Of a stretch of 64,000 bases of DNA, positions 49,344 through 58,807 are shown one piece after another (positions within the stretch are counted from its first letter, which is position 1; every line of letters begins with the position of its first letter). The notes under the pieces were generated by a model, which saw only the letters and a list, made by a program, of their open reading frames with translations, had not been told where the DNA came from and did no database searches. The stretch is from NCBI GenBank assembly GCA_041398605.1, contig JAWKUK010000004.1, forward strand, positions 248,001-312,000. Reading direction: 5' to 3'. Origin of the DNA: JAWKUK01 sp041398605 (GTDB lineage Bacteria > Planctomycetota > UBA1135 > GCA-002686595). The position numbers were made by a program, and so were the translations under genes.

Positions 49344-52042
49344 GGAGCGAGCGCTCCCAAGATGACGTACCGCTCCCGCGGGTCGGTCGTACGCTGGAGG
49401 TGCTCGGCGAGCAGGCCGCGCGCCAGCGGGTCTTCGCTCGTCGCGAGCGCTTCGAGGGCGACACGGCGGAGCTTGGCGGCGCGGCCGGTGAGCAGCTCCG
49501 CGAGCGCTTCGAACGCGCGCGGGGCGCGGCCGAGCGCAGCGCCGAGGACCTGCGCCGCGGCCTCTCGCTCGGCGGCAGGACGCGCATCGTCGAGCGCGAC
49601 CCCGGCGACGAGCGCCAAGACCTCCTCCGCGCGCGACGTCGCCGCCGAGCCGCGCGGGCCTCGCGCGCCCAAAGGGCCGAGCGCGACCTCGAGCGCGCGC
49701 ACGAGCTGCGCGCCCAAGGCGCCGTGCGGGTCAGCGCCGGACGGGCGGTGAGCCGCGAGCGCCGCGACCACCACGTCGACCCCGGCGTCGGGGTCCGCCG
49801 CGAGCAGCAGCTCGGCCGCTTGGCCGCGCACGCGGAAGGTCGCGGCCTCGTCCGCGAGCAACGCGCGAGCGAACGCCGCCAGCGAAGGGCGCACCCCCGC
49901 GAGCTCGCCGCCGGCTTGTGGTCCGCCGACCAAGAGCGCCAGCGCGTTGAGCGCGGCCCCTCGGACACGCGCGTCCTCGTCCGCGCGCTCGACCGCGAGG
50001 CGCAGGGCGGACGCGACCGAGGCGATCGAGCCGACGGACGTCGGCGCGTCGCGCAGCGCTTCGGCGGCGGCGACGCGGACAGGCGCGAGCGGGTCTTCCG
50101 CAAGGATCGAACACAGCGCCGCGAAGACGTCCGACGCGCCCGCGGGACCGTCCGTACGACGCGCGGCTTCGTTTGCGCCGTACGCCGCGTTGTCTGGCGT
50201 CTCCTCACCGGTGAGGCCGCGCGCCAGCTCGCGGACGGCCTCGCGCCGCGCAACGCCGCTCGGGTGCTGCCGCGCGACGCGCAGGCGCTCAGGCGTCCCG
50301 CGCTGATGGCGTACGCGGGCCGGCCAGACGCCGGACGGGTCGAACACGACCCAGTCTGGCTCGCTCGCCGCGGGGAGCTCGAAGAGGTGACGGCGCTCGC
50401 TCACCTCGACCTGTCGCTCGTCTACGACGCCGCCGACCGACCAAGAGAGGGTCGCGACGCCGCGGTACGCGCGCGGCGCGCCGCCCTCGACGGCGTGCAC
50501 TTGCTCGACGCGCACGAGCGCGCGCGCGCCGCCCTTGTCCCAGCGGGACGCGACGTCGATCACGGGGTGACCAGGCGCGAGCACCCAGTCGGCGAAGAAG
50601 GCGGCGAGGTCGGCGCCGGACGCCTCCTCGAACGCCGCGCGCAGGTCAGCGGTCGTGACCGCGCGGTGCTGGAAGCGCCCGACATAGCGGCGCAGCCCCG
50701 CGCGGAAGACGCCGTCGCCCAGCCGGTCGCGCAAGAGGTTCAAGCGCGAAGCGCCCCCTTGGTAGGCGTGGCCGCTGAAGAAGAGGTCCATCGGCGCGCG
50801 ATACTGCGCGTGCACGATCGCGCGCGGCGTGCGCTCGTCGCCGTCGAGGTAGCGCTCGACCGTATCGCGCGCTGCGAGCTCGAAGACCTGGCGGCCTTCG
50901 CGCGCCTCCGTCCACAGCAGCGAGCAGTAGGTCGCAAAGCCCTCGTTCAGCCAGATCTCAGGCCATTCGGCGCACGTCAGGAGGTCGCCGAACCACTGGT
51001 GCGCGGCCTCGTGCACGATCAACCCCGTCGCGTCGCCGTCGCGGCGCCCCTGTGGCCCGCGCAACGCCGCGAGCGTGATCGTCGTCGCCGACGCGTTCTC
51101 CATGCCGCCGAACGGGAACTCGTCGACACAGGACGTCGCGTACTTCGAGAAGGGGTACGGCCGGCCCGTGAGCTCCTCGAGGAACGCGAGCACCTCCGGC
51201 GTCACGCCGAGGCTCTCCTGCAGCAGCGCTCCGTACACGTCCCGCGTGCCGGCGAGGCTGCGCGTCGGCGCGACGTATTCGAGCGCGATCCCGCCGGCGA
51301 CCTCGCCGACGCGCGAGAGCTCTCCCGCGACGAGCGTCGTCAAGTACGTCGGGTGCGGCACGTCCATCCGCCATCGCTCGATGCGGCGCTCGCCGACCTC
51401 GCGGGCTTCGACGCGCTCGCCGCCGGAGACGGCGGTCCAGGCGCGCGGCAAGTCGACGACGAGCTCCGACGTGGCGCGGTCGCTCGGGTGGTCGATGCAC
51501 GGGAACCACGCGCGCGCGTCGTTGCACTCGCCCTGGGTGAAGCAGTGGTCGACCGGGTCGCCGACAAAGTAGAGGCCCTTGGTCGGGGTCGCTGCGTAAT
51601 CGAGCTCGAGGACGCGCTCGTCGCCCGCCGCGAGCGGCGTCGCAAGGACGACCTCGACCGCGCCCCCGTCGCCCTGGCCGACGACCTCGAATGGCAGCGG
51701 CGCGCCGTCCCCGTCGCGCGCGGCGCGGACCTCGAGGCCCACCGCGTCGAAGCGCGCGCGGGCGACCGGACGCGTCGCGCGGAACGTGACGCGCAGGGTG
51801 CCGGTCAGCGCGCGCGCCTCCGGCTCCAGCCGCAAGCTGAGCCCGTAATGGAGGGCGTCGAGGGTCAGCGCGTCCCGGCGCTCCTCCGGGTGCTCGCTGA
51901 GGGTCGGCGCGCCCGGGCCACCGGGCGGGCGAGCGAGGCCCCCCGCCCGCGGCGGCGCGTCGAGCTGGCCGGCACAGGCCGCCGCGAGCCAGAGCCAAGG
52001 GAGCGCCCCGAACAGGCGACGGTGCTCGCGGCGTTCGAACAT
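49340..52042 (-). CDS. M1-family zinc aminopeptidase lipoprotein with C-terminal HEAT-like repeats
   Basis: 900 residues from ATG 52042, chosen for the lipobox WLWLAAACAGQ; a frame start at 52105 is less likely. M1 peptidase: substrate motif FGGMENASA, zinc site H344-E345-x-x-H348 with the third ligand E367 (HEAAHQWFGDLL then WPEIWLNEGFATY). The C-terminal third is Ala/Leu-rich helical repeats (PVRVAAAEALRDAPTSVGS, ARVRGAALNALALLVGG, RVALEALATSEDPLARGLL). Periplasmic peptide degradation is likely. First gene of a three-gene operon ending with the selenoprotein candidate. Confidence 0.92.
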   Translation of the reverse strand: MFERREHRRLFGALPWLWLAAACAGQLDAPPRAGGLARPPGGPGAPTLSEHPEERRDALTLDALHYGLSLRLEPEARALTGTLRVTFRATRPVARARFDAVGLEVRAARDGDGAPLPFEVVGQGDGGAVEVVLATPLAAGDERVLELDYAATPTKGLYFVGDPVDHCFTQGECNDARAWFPCIDHPSDRATSELVVDLPRAWTAVSGGERVEAREVGERRIERWRMDVPHPTYLTTLVAGELSRVGEVAGGIALEYVAPTRSLAGTRDVYGALLQESLGVTPEVLAFLEELTGRPYPFSKYATSCVDEFPFGGMENASATTITLAALRGPQGRRDGDATGLIVHEAAHQWFGDLLTCAEWPEIWLNEGFATYCSLLWTEAREGRQVFELAARDTVERYLDGDERTPRAIVHAQYRAPMDLFFSGHAYQGGASRLNLLRDRLGDGVFRAGLRRYVGRFQHRAVTTADLRAAFEEASGADLAAFFADWVLAPGHPVIDVASRWDKGGARALVRVEQVHAVEGGAPRAYRGVATLSWSVGGVVDERQVEVSERRHLFELPAASEPDWVVFDPSGVWPARVRHQRGTPERLRVARQHPSGVARREAVRELARGLTGEETPDNAAYGANEAARRTDGPAGASDVFAALCSILAEDPLAPVRVAAAEALRDAPTSVGSIASVASALRLAVERADEDARVRGAALNALALLVGGPQAGGELAGVRPSLAAFARALLADEAATFRVRGQAAELLLAADPDAGVDVVVAALAAHRPSGADPHGALGAQLVRALEVALGPLGARGPRGSAATSRAEEVLALVAGVALDDARPAAEREAAAQVLGAALGRAPRAFEALAELLTGRAAKLRRVALEALATSEDPLARGLLAEHLQRTTDPRERYVILGALAP

Positions 52043-52131
52043 GGCCTGGATCGTACCTGGGCCGCGGCAGGACTCGGCGCGCCAGATTTCGATCCACTTG
52101 GACACGCGCGCGAGCAGAATGTGCGCGGACC

Positions 52132-52977
52132 TTGGACTTCCTCTTGGAATGCATCGGCTTCCCCCCGGGGACCGACGACCAGGCGCTCGTCGCGCGCATC
52201 CGCGCGGAGGGCGAGGGCGCCCCGTGGCGCGGCGACTCCGCCCACCACCTGCGCTCGACCCTCGGCGACGGCCTTGAGCTGCGCGCAGACCAAGAGCCAG
52301 GGCAATCGTTCTGGACGGTCCTCCCGCACTACCGCGCGCAGCACCGCTTGCGGGTCGCGGTCGAGCGCGTCTTGCGCCCGGCGGAGTCCCCGTTCGACGC
52401 GCTGCTGCACGGCTGGGCCTGCCCGGCGTTCGGCGGCGGTGCGCCGTTCAGCGCGCGCCCGGGGGCGCGTGACCACGAGAGCTTCGACGACCTGGAGCGC
52501 GGCGGGGCGCCTGGGCTCTATCGCATCGCGACGTGGATCACCGACGCGCGCCGGCTCGGCCAGGAGCCGTACCCCGGCCACGTCCTCGCGATCTCGATCG
52601 CGGGGTTCGGGGTCAACGTGGACGCGGTGATCCCCAACCGCGAGGTCTCGGACCCGAGCATCCTCGAGCGGCCCAGCGGCGCCTGGATCGCGCCCCTCGG
52701 GGGCCCCGACGACCCGGGCGGCTGCTGCGACGTCTCGCTGCGCGTGCGCTCGCTCAGGCGCTCGCAGAACGCTTGGACGAAGGAGCCGGTGACGATCCTC
52801 GAGTGCGACGCGCCTGAGCGCCCGATCCTCCTCTTCGTTTCGCCCTGGCAGCTCGCGCGCGACGGCCTCGCGTTGCCGCGACCCGGCTGGCGCGTCGAGG
52901 GCACCTTCCTCTTCTCGGGCCGCCTCGAGGGCGGCATCCCGCGCCCTGGGCGGGTCGCGGGCAGGCACTTCGGCTGA
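52132..52977 (+). CDS. Conserved-looking hypothetical protein
   Basis: 281 residues from a TTG at 52132 (TTG 52144 also possible); no in-frame ATG fits. Soluble, no signal peptide. Trp- and Pro-containing beta-rich sequence (SFWTVLPHYRAQHRLRVAVE, LYRIATWITDARRLGQ, GHVLAISIAGFGVNVDAVIP, PILLFVSPWQLARDGL). No family or active site recognised. Reads divergently from the M1 peptidase and convergently with the next gene. Confidence 0.6.
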   Translation: MDFLLECIGFPPGTDDQALVARIRAEGEGAPWRGDSAHHLRSTLGDGLELRADQEPGQSFWTVLPHYRAQHRLRVAVERVLRPAESPFDALLHGWACPAFGGGAPFSARPGARDHESFDDLERGGAPGLYRIATWITDARRLGQEPYPGHVLAISIAGFGVNVDAVIPNREVSDPSILERPSGAWIAPLGGPDDPGGCCDVSLRVRSLRRSQNAWTKEPVTILECDAPERPILLFVSPWQLARDGLALPRPGWRVEGTFLFSGRLEGGIPRPGRVAGRHFG

Positions 52978-53030
52978 GCCCGAACGCGGCCGTGGTGCGC
53001 CCGAGGGCGGCCGTCCTACCCCCCCCGGCG

Positions 53031-54686
53031 TCAGCCGTGCGCCGGGGTGCGCACGGTCAGCGCCGCGGCCAGCGCGCGGCGCTCGTCCGCGCTCGCGCCG
53101 ACGGCGCAGGACACGTCGACGAGTAGCCCCTCGGCCACGGCCTCGGGCAGCGCGAGGTCCTCATCGATCTGCAACCCGAGCCCGAGCGCCGCGTCGACGG
53201 CGCGCGCAGCAGCCGCGAACTCGCGGGCTTCGTCCGCGTCCTCCCAGCGAGTCACGAGCCGCACGTACCACGCGCCCTCGCGGCGCGCGAGGAGCACGCG
53301 GTCGCCGTCCCACCCCTCGGCCGCGGCATTGGTGAAGCGGATCTGGGCGATGCCGAGCGGCGACGTCGCGAGGCCGCGGCGCTGCTCCGGTGGTGTGAGG
53401 AAGAGCGCCAGGACAAGCTCGCCGAGCGTGTCCTCGTGCACCACCGTCCAGCCCTCGGGCAGCGCGCCGATCTCGAACGTGACCGGGGTCGACGGTTCAC
53501 GCTCCAGCGGCTCCCAATAGCGCCCCGGGTGCAGCAGCTCCTCGGTCGTGCGCGGCGGCGCAGCCAGCGCGGCGGACACGTCCGCGGCGCGCGGCGCGGC
53601 GCCGAAGGGTCCGATGCGCGCCTGCCGCGCCAAGAACGCCTGCCCCTGCGTATAGAGCCCCAAGATCGGCTTCCAGACGAACGGCGGGAGCGGCTCGGTC
53701 GCGCGCGTGCGGCGCGCCTCGGCGCTGACCATCGCCTGCACGTCCTCCGGCCCCAGATTCTGACGCACCCAAGCGGCCACCAGCAGCATGTTGCGCGCCT
53801 CGCGCACCGCATCGCTCGCCAAGCGCTCGTCCGTCGTCGCCGTAGGCGAGGCTTCGGGCGCCTCGCTCGCGCGTTGCGCGAACTCGTGCGCGAGCACGAG
53901 GCGCGCCAGGTTCAGCGTGATGTCGTCCGCGAGGAGGATCTCGTCCTCGACGCTGTCACGCACGCCGCCGACGTCGTCCGCGAGGAGGCGCCACAGGAGC
54001 TCGCCCAGGTCCGCGTCCGCCGGCAACATCCCGAGCGCCTTCGCCACCGCCTCGTCGAGGGACCGCCGCGCCAACGGGAACGCTCGGTCGACCTCGAGGC
54101 GCGCGCGCGCCTCGACGGTCGTGCGCGGGACGAGGCGCACGGTGAGCTCCGGGACCACCTGCGCGCCGGCGAGCTCGGCCATCGCAGCCGCGATGTCCTC
54201 GGCGAGCGCGCTCACGTAGGCCGGCGCGAGCGAGCGGGCCGCGGCAGCGTCCTGCTCGTCCCCGTTGGGCGCGAGCGCTGGGCGCGGGGTCAGGCCGAGG
54301 GCGCCGTCGGTCGCGAGTCCGGCCCCGCCCCCGCGGAGGTCCTCCTCGCCCGCAGCCCGCAGCGCGAGCCGCACGGCCAGACCGAAGGCGGGCACGCCGC
54401 GGCTGAAGGAGCGCTGGCGCGACCCCGCCACAGGTGCGCGACCGATCGGCGCCCGAGCCGCGAGGCCGAGGCTGGCCGCCGCCGGGGCCGCGTCATGTCC
54501 GGGCGCGCCCCATTCGACCGGCGCATGGAGCGGCCAGGCCAAGGGCGAGGCCGGCGGCATGCCGGCCGACGGCGCCGCGCTGACCGGGCGCGCAGACACG
54601 AGGCCTGAGCCCAATACGACGGCCCCGCAGAGGGCGCCGCGGAAGGCGCTGAGGACGGCGCTGAGGACGGGGGCCGGGGCGGTCAT
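53031..54686 (-). CDS. Secreted protein resembling a degenerate zincin-type peptidase
   Basis: 551 residues from ATG 54686. Signal peptide LCGAVVLGSGLVSARPVSAA. Residues ~140-540 follow a hypothetical gluzincin-like pattern: a helix with LVLAHEFAQR, then TTEELLHPGRYWEPLEREP, LGELVLALFL, AAEGWDGDRVLLARR and TRWEDADEAREFAAA. In relatives the first motif is HExxH (HEL.HALQ); here the second His is missing (HEFAQ), so zinc catalysis is doubtful. Function unknown; assignment is inference from spacing of several weak motifs. Confidence 0.55.
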   Translation of the reverse strand: MTAPAPVLSAVLSAFRGALCGAVVLGSGLVSARPVSAAPSAGMPPASPLAWPLHAPVEWGAPGHDAAPAAASLGLAARAPIGRAPVAGSRQRSFSRGVPAFGLAVRLALRAAGEEDLRGGGAGLATDGALGLTPRPALAPNGDEQDAAAARSLAPAYVSALAEDIAAAMAELAGAQVVPELTVRLVPRTTVEARARLEVDRAFPLARRSLDEAVAKALGMLPADADLGELLWRLLADDVGGVRDSVEDEILLADDITLNLARLVLAHEFAQRASEAPEASPTATTDERLASDAVREARNMLLVAAWVRQNLGPEDVQAMVSAEARRTRATEPLPPFVWKPILGLYTQGQAFLARQARIGPFGAAPRAADVSAALAAPPRTTEELLHPGRYWEPLEREPSTPVTFEIGALPEGWTVVHEDTLGELVLALFLTPPEQRRGLATSPLGIAQIRFTNAAAEGWDGDRVLLARREGAWYVRLVTRWEDADEAREFAAAARAVDAALGLGLQIDEDLALPEAVAEGLLVDVSCAVGASADERRALAAALTVRTPAHG

Positions 54687-54945
54687 CGGGGGCGCGAGGG
54701 ACAGACTTCCCCCGCGCTGTACCCTTGCGCCGAGGCCAAGTCACGCGCCTCGTACGAAGTGTCCAATTTGCGCCCCCGTCGGGGCCTGTGGCATCCTCCT
54801 AGAGCTGCGGCCCTTGGCCACGCACACTGCCCCGCCTCGGGGCCCCCCGGGCGCTGCCCCGTGGGCCTGCTCATGCACCGGCGAACGTGTCGGCCCCCCA
54901 TTCGCGCCCGCCCCACCCCCGGCGCGGATATTCCCCCCAGAAACG

Positions 54946-56631
54946 ATGCACAGCATTAGGTCCCTCGTCCTCGCACTGACGGCGCTCTTCGCCCTCGGCC
55001 TCACCCCCACTGCGGCCCGCGCCGAGGGCCCCTCGACCGCCCCTGCGACGGCCTCAGCGCAGGACCCGGCGCCGAGCGCCGCCGCCGCGGCGCCCTCCGA
55101 GGAGGCCGCGGCAGCCGGCCCTGGGGGGTGGCAAGCCTCGCTCAACAGCGTGATGGCGCAGGTCAACGGCGCGATCGAGAGCGTGATCTTCTTCCCGATC
55201 CCGGTGCCCTTCACGTCCAACTTCGACGCCAAAGGCGCGCCGACGAGCACGAAGTTCCCGATCTTCGGCGGCGAGACGTCGAAGATCACGATCCCCTTCG
55301 CAGTGCTCTGGCTGGTGATCGGCGCGATCTTCTTCACGATCCGCGCCGGCTTCCCGCAGCTACGGGCGCTGGGCCACGCGATCCAGGTCGTGCGCGGCAA
55401 GTACGACGACCCGAAGGACACCGGCGACGTCACGAGCTTCCAGGCGCTCTCGGCGGCGCTGTCAGCGACGGTCGGCCTCGGCAACATCGGCGGCGTCGCG
55501 ACGGCCATCGCCATCGGCGGCCCGGGCGCGACCTTCTGGATGATCATCGCTGGCTTCCTCGGGATGGCCTCGAAGTTCACCGAGTGCACCCTCGGGCAGA
55601 TGTACCGCCAAACGCGCAGCGACGGCAGCGTCATGGGCGGCGCGATGTACTACCTCTCGCAGGGCCTCGCGGACCGCGGTCTGCCGACGCTCGGCAAGGT
55701 GCTCGCGGTCACGTTCACGATCCTCTGCATCGGCGGCTCGTTCGGCGGCGGGAACAGCTATCAGGTCAATGCCTCGTTGGCCGCGATCGGCGAGACGATG
55801 CCCTTCCTGACGAACCACGGGTGGGTCTATGGCCTCGTGATGGTCGTCGCGGTCGGCGTCGTCATCCTCGGCGGTATCAAGCGCATCGCTGACGTCGCCT
55901 CGACCATCGTCCCCCTCATGTGCGTGATGTACGTGCTCGCGGCGCTCGTGATCATCGTCACGCACGCAGCGGATGTCCCCGCTGCGTTCGGGAAGATCAT
56001 CGAGGGCGCGTTCGCACCGACCGCGATCGCCGGCGGCGCGTTCGGCGTGCTGATCCAAGGCTTCAAGCGGGCGGCGTTCTCGAACGAAGCGGGCGTCGGC
56101 TCGGCGGCCATCGCGCACTCGGCGGCGAAGACGCCGTACCCCGTGCGCGAGGGCATCGTGTCGCTCCTGGAGCCGTTCATCGACACGATCGTCGTGTGCA
56201 CGATGACGGCGCTCGTCATCGTCATCACGGGCGCGTACACACAAGAGGGCGCGTTCGCGGGCAAGGCCGGCGCCGCGCTGACGTCGGCCGCGTTCGGCGA
56301 GAAGATCGGCTGGTTCCCCTACGTGCTCTCGGTCGCCGTCGCGCTGTTCGCGTTCTCGACGATGATCTCTTGGTCGTACTACGGAGAGCGCTGCTGGGTG
56401 TGGCTGTTCGGCGACGGCACGTCGCTCGCGTACCGCTGCATCTTCCTCGTGTTCACGTTCCTCGGCTCCGTGATCACAGCCCAGGCGGTCATCGACTTCG
56501 GCGACCTCATGATCCTCGGAATGGCGATCCCGAACGTCCTCGGGCTGTACTTCCTGGCGGGCAAGGTCCGGGCCGCGTTCGTCGACTACTGGGCGCGGTT
56601 GAAGACCGGCGAGATCCAGCCGATGCGCTGA
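54946..56631 (+). CDS. AGCS-family sodium:alanine (amino acid) symporter with N-terminal signal peptide
   Basis: 561 residues from ATG 54946. Sodium-coupled uptake of alanine or glycine. AGCS signature SATVGLGNIGGVATAIAIGG then PGATFWMIIAGFLGMA, QGFKRAAFSNEAGVGSAAIA, and ten or more membrane helices. Unusually it starts with a cleavable-looking signal peptide (SLVLALTALFALGLTPTAARA) and an Ala/Pro-rich linker before the first helix; standard AGCS proteins begin near the first membrane helix. The 259 bases upstream hold several GC hairpins but no recognisable riboswitch. Confidence 0.92.
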   Translation: MHSIRSLVLALTALFALGLTPTAARAEGPSTAPATASAQDPAPSAAAAAPSEEAAAAGPGGWQASLNSVMAQVNGAIESVIFFPIPVPFTSNFDAKGAPTSTKFPIFGGETSKITIPFAVLWLVIGAIFFTIRAGFPQLRALGHAIQVVRGKYDDPKDTGDVTSFQALSAALSATVGLGNIGGVATAIAIGGPGATFWMIIAGFLGMASKFTECTLGQMYRQTRSDGSVMGGAMYYLSQGLADRGLPTLGKVLAVTFTILCIGGSFGGGNSYQVNASLAAIGETMPFLTNHGWVYGLVMVVAVGVVILGGIKRIADVASTIVPLMCVMYVLAALVIIVTHAADVPAAFGKIIEGAFAPTAIAGGAFGVLIQGFKRAAFSNEAGVGSAAIAHSAAKTPYPVREGIVSLLEPFIDTIVVCTMTALVIVITGAYTQEGAFAGKAGAALTSAAFGEKIGWFPYVLSVAVALFAFSTMISWSYYGERCWVWLFGDGTSLAYRCIFLVFTFLGSVITAQAVIDFGDLMILGMAIPNVLGLYFLAGKVRAAFVDYWARLKTGEIQPMR

Positions 56632-56690
56632 CCTTGCCTCGTCATCGCGGCTGGCGTCGTCACGAGGACGAGCGGGGCGCGGGGGCGCCC

Positions 56691-56774
56691 GAAGAGAGGC
56701 CTGAAGAGAGGCCTGAAGAGAGGCCTGAAGAGAGGCCCGAAGAGAGGCCTGAAGAGAGGCCTGAAGAGAGGTCT
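56691..56774. repeat. Seven tandem 12-bp repeats
   Basis: GAAGAGAGGCCT repeated seven times without spacers (fourth and seventh copies each with one change), between the symporter and the EF-hand gene. Purine-rich on the plus strand. It is intergenic, so copy number is free to vary. Confidence 0.9.
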
Positions 56775-56872
56775 CGAGACCGCCCCCGGGCCCCGCGCCG
56801 CAAAAAGGACCCCGGGCGCGGGACCGAAGGGTGGAGTCCGTCGGCGATCGTGGCCGATACTATGGACGCGCC

Positions 56873-57880
56873 ATGTCCCGTTCGCCTCGCATCCTCGTCG
56901 CCCTCGCCCTCGCTTGTACGGTCGGTCTCGGGGCCGTGACCCTCGCTGGCCCCCAGCGGGGCGGTCAAGATCGGGGCGCCCTGCCGCGGGGCACCCCAGA
57001 GCGCGGCGGCCAACAAAGGGGCGCGACCTCGCCGCGGGTGGCGCCCGCCCAGCCGGGCGCCACCCGCAGGGCGGCCGCTGACGACGCGAGCACCGAGTCG
57101 ACCTTGGCGCCGCGCGAGGGCCTCCTGCGGACCTGGTTCGGGGCGATGGACCTGAACGGAGACACCTGGCTCTCGCTGCGCGAGACCGCGGCCGGCATCG
57201 GCTTCGATAGCGGCCGGTTCCGGGCCTTCGACATTGACCGGGACGGGCGCTTCGACCTCGCGGAGTACCGCCAGTTCTACGTCCAAGAGCTCGAGCAGGG
57301 GCGCGTCCCGGCTGCGCCACGGAACGCAGCCCTCGACCGGACGAGCGCGCCGCGCCGGGACCCGCTGCAGCTCCGGGTCGCGTTTGACCGCGACCTCGAC
57401 CGCGCGATCGACCTCCGCGAGTTTGCGGAGCTCCTCGCCGCGTATGGACGGAGCGACCTCGACACCCAGTCCAACTTCAGGCGCGCGGATCAAAACGGCG
57501 ACCAGCGCCTCGACATCAACGAGTTGACGCGCATCGCGGTCTTCTTGGACCCGATGGTCCAAGGGCGGAACCGCACGATCGCGCCCTTGGCCAAGAAGCT
57601 CGAGGAGCTGTTCGGGGCTCGCACGGAGCGCGCCGGCGTCGGCCAGCCGCCTCTGATCGAAGGGCCGGTGCCCCCGTTTTGGCGGCTCGACCTCGACGGC
57701 GACGGCTTTGTTGAAGAGTCGGACATGGCGACTCTGAACGGACGCCTGCACGTCGCGATCAGCGCGCGCGCGGTGCTCTCGGCCCTCGACCTCGACGGTG
57801 ACGGCAAGCTCTCGAAGCTCGAGTTCATGATGAGCATCGACAGCAATGTCCGCCCTGGGGGCCCCGAAGGCGCGCGCTAG
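56873..57880 (+). CDS. Secreted EF-hand protein with six calcium-binding loops
   Basis: 335 residues from ATG 56873; signal peptide ILVALALACTVGLGAVTLA. A Gly/Arg/Gln-rich linker (residues ~27-68) precedes EF-hand-like 12-residue loops at about 93-104 (DLNGDTWLSLRE), 120-131 (DIDRDGRFDLAE), 172-183 (DRDLDRAIDLRE), 206-217 (DQNGDQRLDINE), 273-284 (DLDGDGFVEESD) and 306-317 (DLDGDGKLSKLE). Loop five lacks the usual closing Glu. Probable periplasmic calcium-binding or scaffolding protein. Confidence 0.85.
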   Translation: MSRSPRILVALALACTVGLGAVTLAGPQRGGQDRGALPRGTPERGGQQRGATSPRVAPAQPGATRRAAADDASTESTLAPREGLLRTWFGAMDLNGDTWLSLRETAAGIGFDSGRFRAFDIDRDGRFDLAEYRQFYVQELEQGRVPAAPRNAALDRTSAPRRDPLQLRVAFDRDLDRAIDLREFAELLAAYGRSDLDTQSNFRRADQNGDQRLDINELTRIAVFLDPMVQGRNRTIAPLAKKLEELFGARTERAGVGQPPLIEGPVPPFWRLDLDGDGFVEESDMATLNGRLHVAISARAVLSALDLDGDGKLSKLEFMMSIDSNVRPGGPEGAR

Positions 57881-57985
57881 GAGCCTGCGTCGGCCCGGGG
57901 GCGCGTGGTGCGCGCTTGCGCGCGGGCGGGAGGCACAGGGGCGCGCGCGTCGAAGCGCGCCTCGGCCGCTTGCTCGGACCCCGGG

Positions 57986-58792
57986 TCAGGGCCGCTCTTC
58001 GGACTGGACCGACGCCCCGGCGCCGCCGTCCCCCACCCGACCGCCGTCGCCGGCGCTGGGGTGGCCTTCCCGCGACTCGTCGCGGCGCTGGTGCCGGATC
58101 GCCACATTCTCGCGGCCCATTTCCTGGAGCCGCACGGTCGTCTTGTGCAACCCGAGGTGGTGCGCCTTGGACACGACGCTCTTTACCGAACGCCCGAGGA
58201 TTCGAGCGATCTCGAGGTTCGCCGTCTCTGGATAGAGGTCCGCAAGCTGGGCGAGCTCCGCCTTCGTCCAGCGCGGCATGCGGGTCGCGTCGCGCCCGCG
58301 GCTCTCGCGTCGCACGAAGGCTTTGTCCTTCGAGAGGCACAGCTCTGCGGCCAGGTTGCGGATGACGTCGAGCCTGCGGCCAAACACGATCGACAGGTCC
58401 TCGTCCGCCCGCGTGCCATAGACACGCTTGAACTCCAACCGGGCATCACCCTCGAGCGGCGCATCGGTGACATCGATCGCGAGCTGGACGAGCTTCGCGC
58501 GGATATCCTCGAGGCTCCGCCCGAGGACCTGCGCGACGGTCTCCAGCCGCGTCGCGCCGAGATAATGCTTCAGGCGCGCGACCTCTTCGTCAGACCAGGG
58601 GCCGGTGTGGATCTCGTCGCCGAAGAGCTTGCGCGCGTGCTTGCGCACGCTCGGCAGGGAGCGGCCCAGCTCACGCGCGATCGCGGCTTCGTCGCGCAAT
58701 CCCCAGAGCTCTCTCAGCCGTTCGACCTCCTCGATGGTCCAGCGGCCGCGGCGCGGACCATCGGGTCGTTCGAATCCAAAGGGCCTAGGCAA
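57986..58792 (-). CDS. Four-repeat SANT/Myb-like (HTH) DNA-binding protein
   Basis: 268 residues from a TTG at 58792. The start is decided by a near-perfect TAAGGAG (58807-58801) 8 bases upstream; no ATG competes. Four ~40-residue units share W-T/S-x-E-E, L and a closing IAxxLGRSxxSVxxxA helix: residues 17-56 (RWTIEEVERLREL, AIARELGRSLPSVRKHA), 65-105 (PWSDEEVARLKHY, VLGRSLEDIRAK), 115-155 (diverged, lacking the Trp) and 174-215 (RWTKAELAQLADLY, IARILGRSVKSVVSKA). The tail is Arg/Gly rich. Probably a transcriptional or chromatin-type regulator; targets unknown. Confidence 0.8.
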   Translation of the reverse strand: MPRPFGFERPDGPRRGRWTIEEVERLRELWGLRDEAAIARELGRSLPSVRKHARKLFGDEIHTGPWSDEEVARLKHYLGATRLETVAQVLGRSLEDIRAKLVQLAIDVTDAPLEGDARLEFKRVYGTRADEDLSIVFGRRLDVIRNLAAELCLSKDKAFVRRESRGRDATRMPRWTKAELAQLADLYPETANLEIARILGRSVKSVVSKAHHLGLHKTTVRLQEMGRENVAIRHQRRDESREGHPSAGDGGRVGDGGAGASVQSEERP

Positions 58793-58800
58793 TGTGGGGA

Positions 58801-58807
58801 CTCCTTA
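58801..58807 (-). promoter_or_regulatory. Strong ribosome-binding site deciding a TTG start
   Basis: TAAGGAG on the minus strand, 8 bases before TTG 58792. It is the clearest Shine-Dalgarno in the window and fixes the start of the Myb-like protein. Confidence 0.8.
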
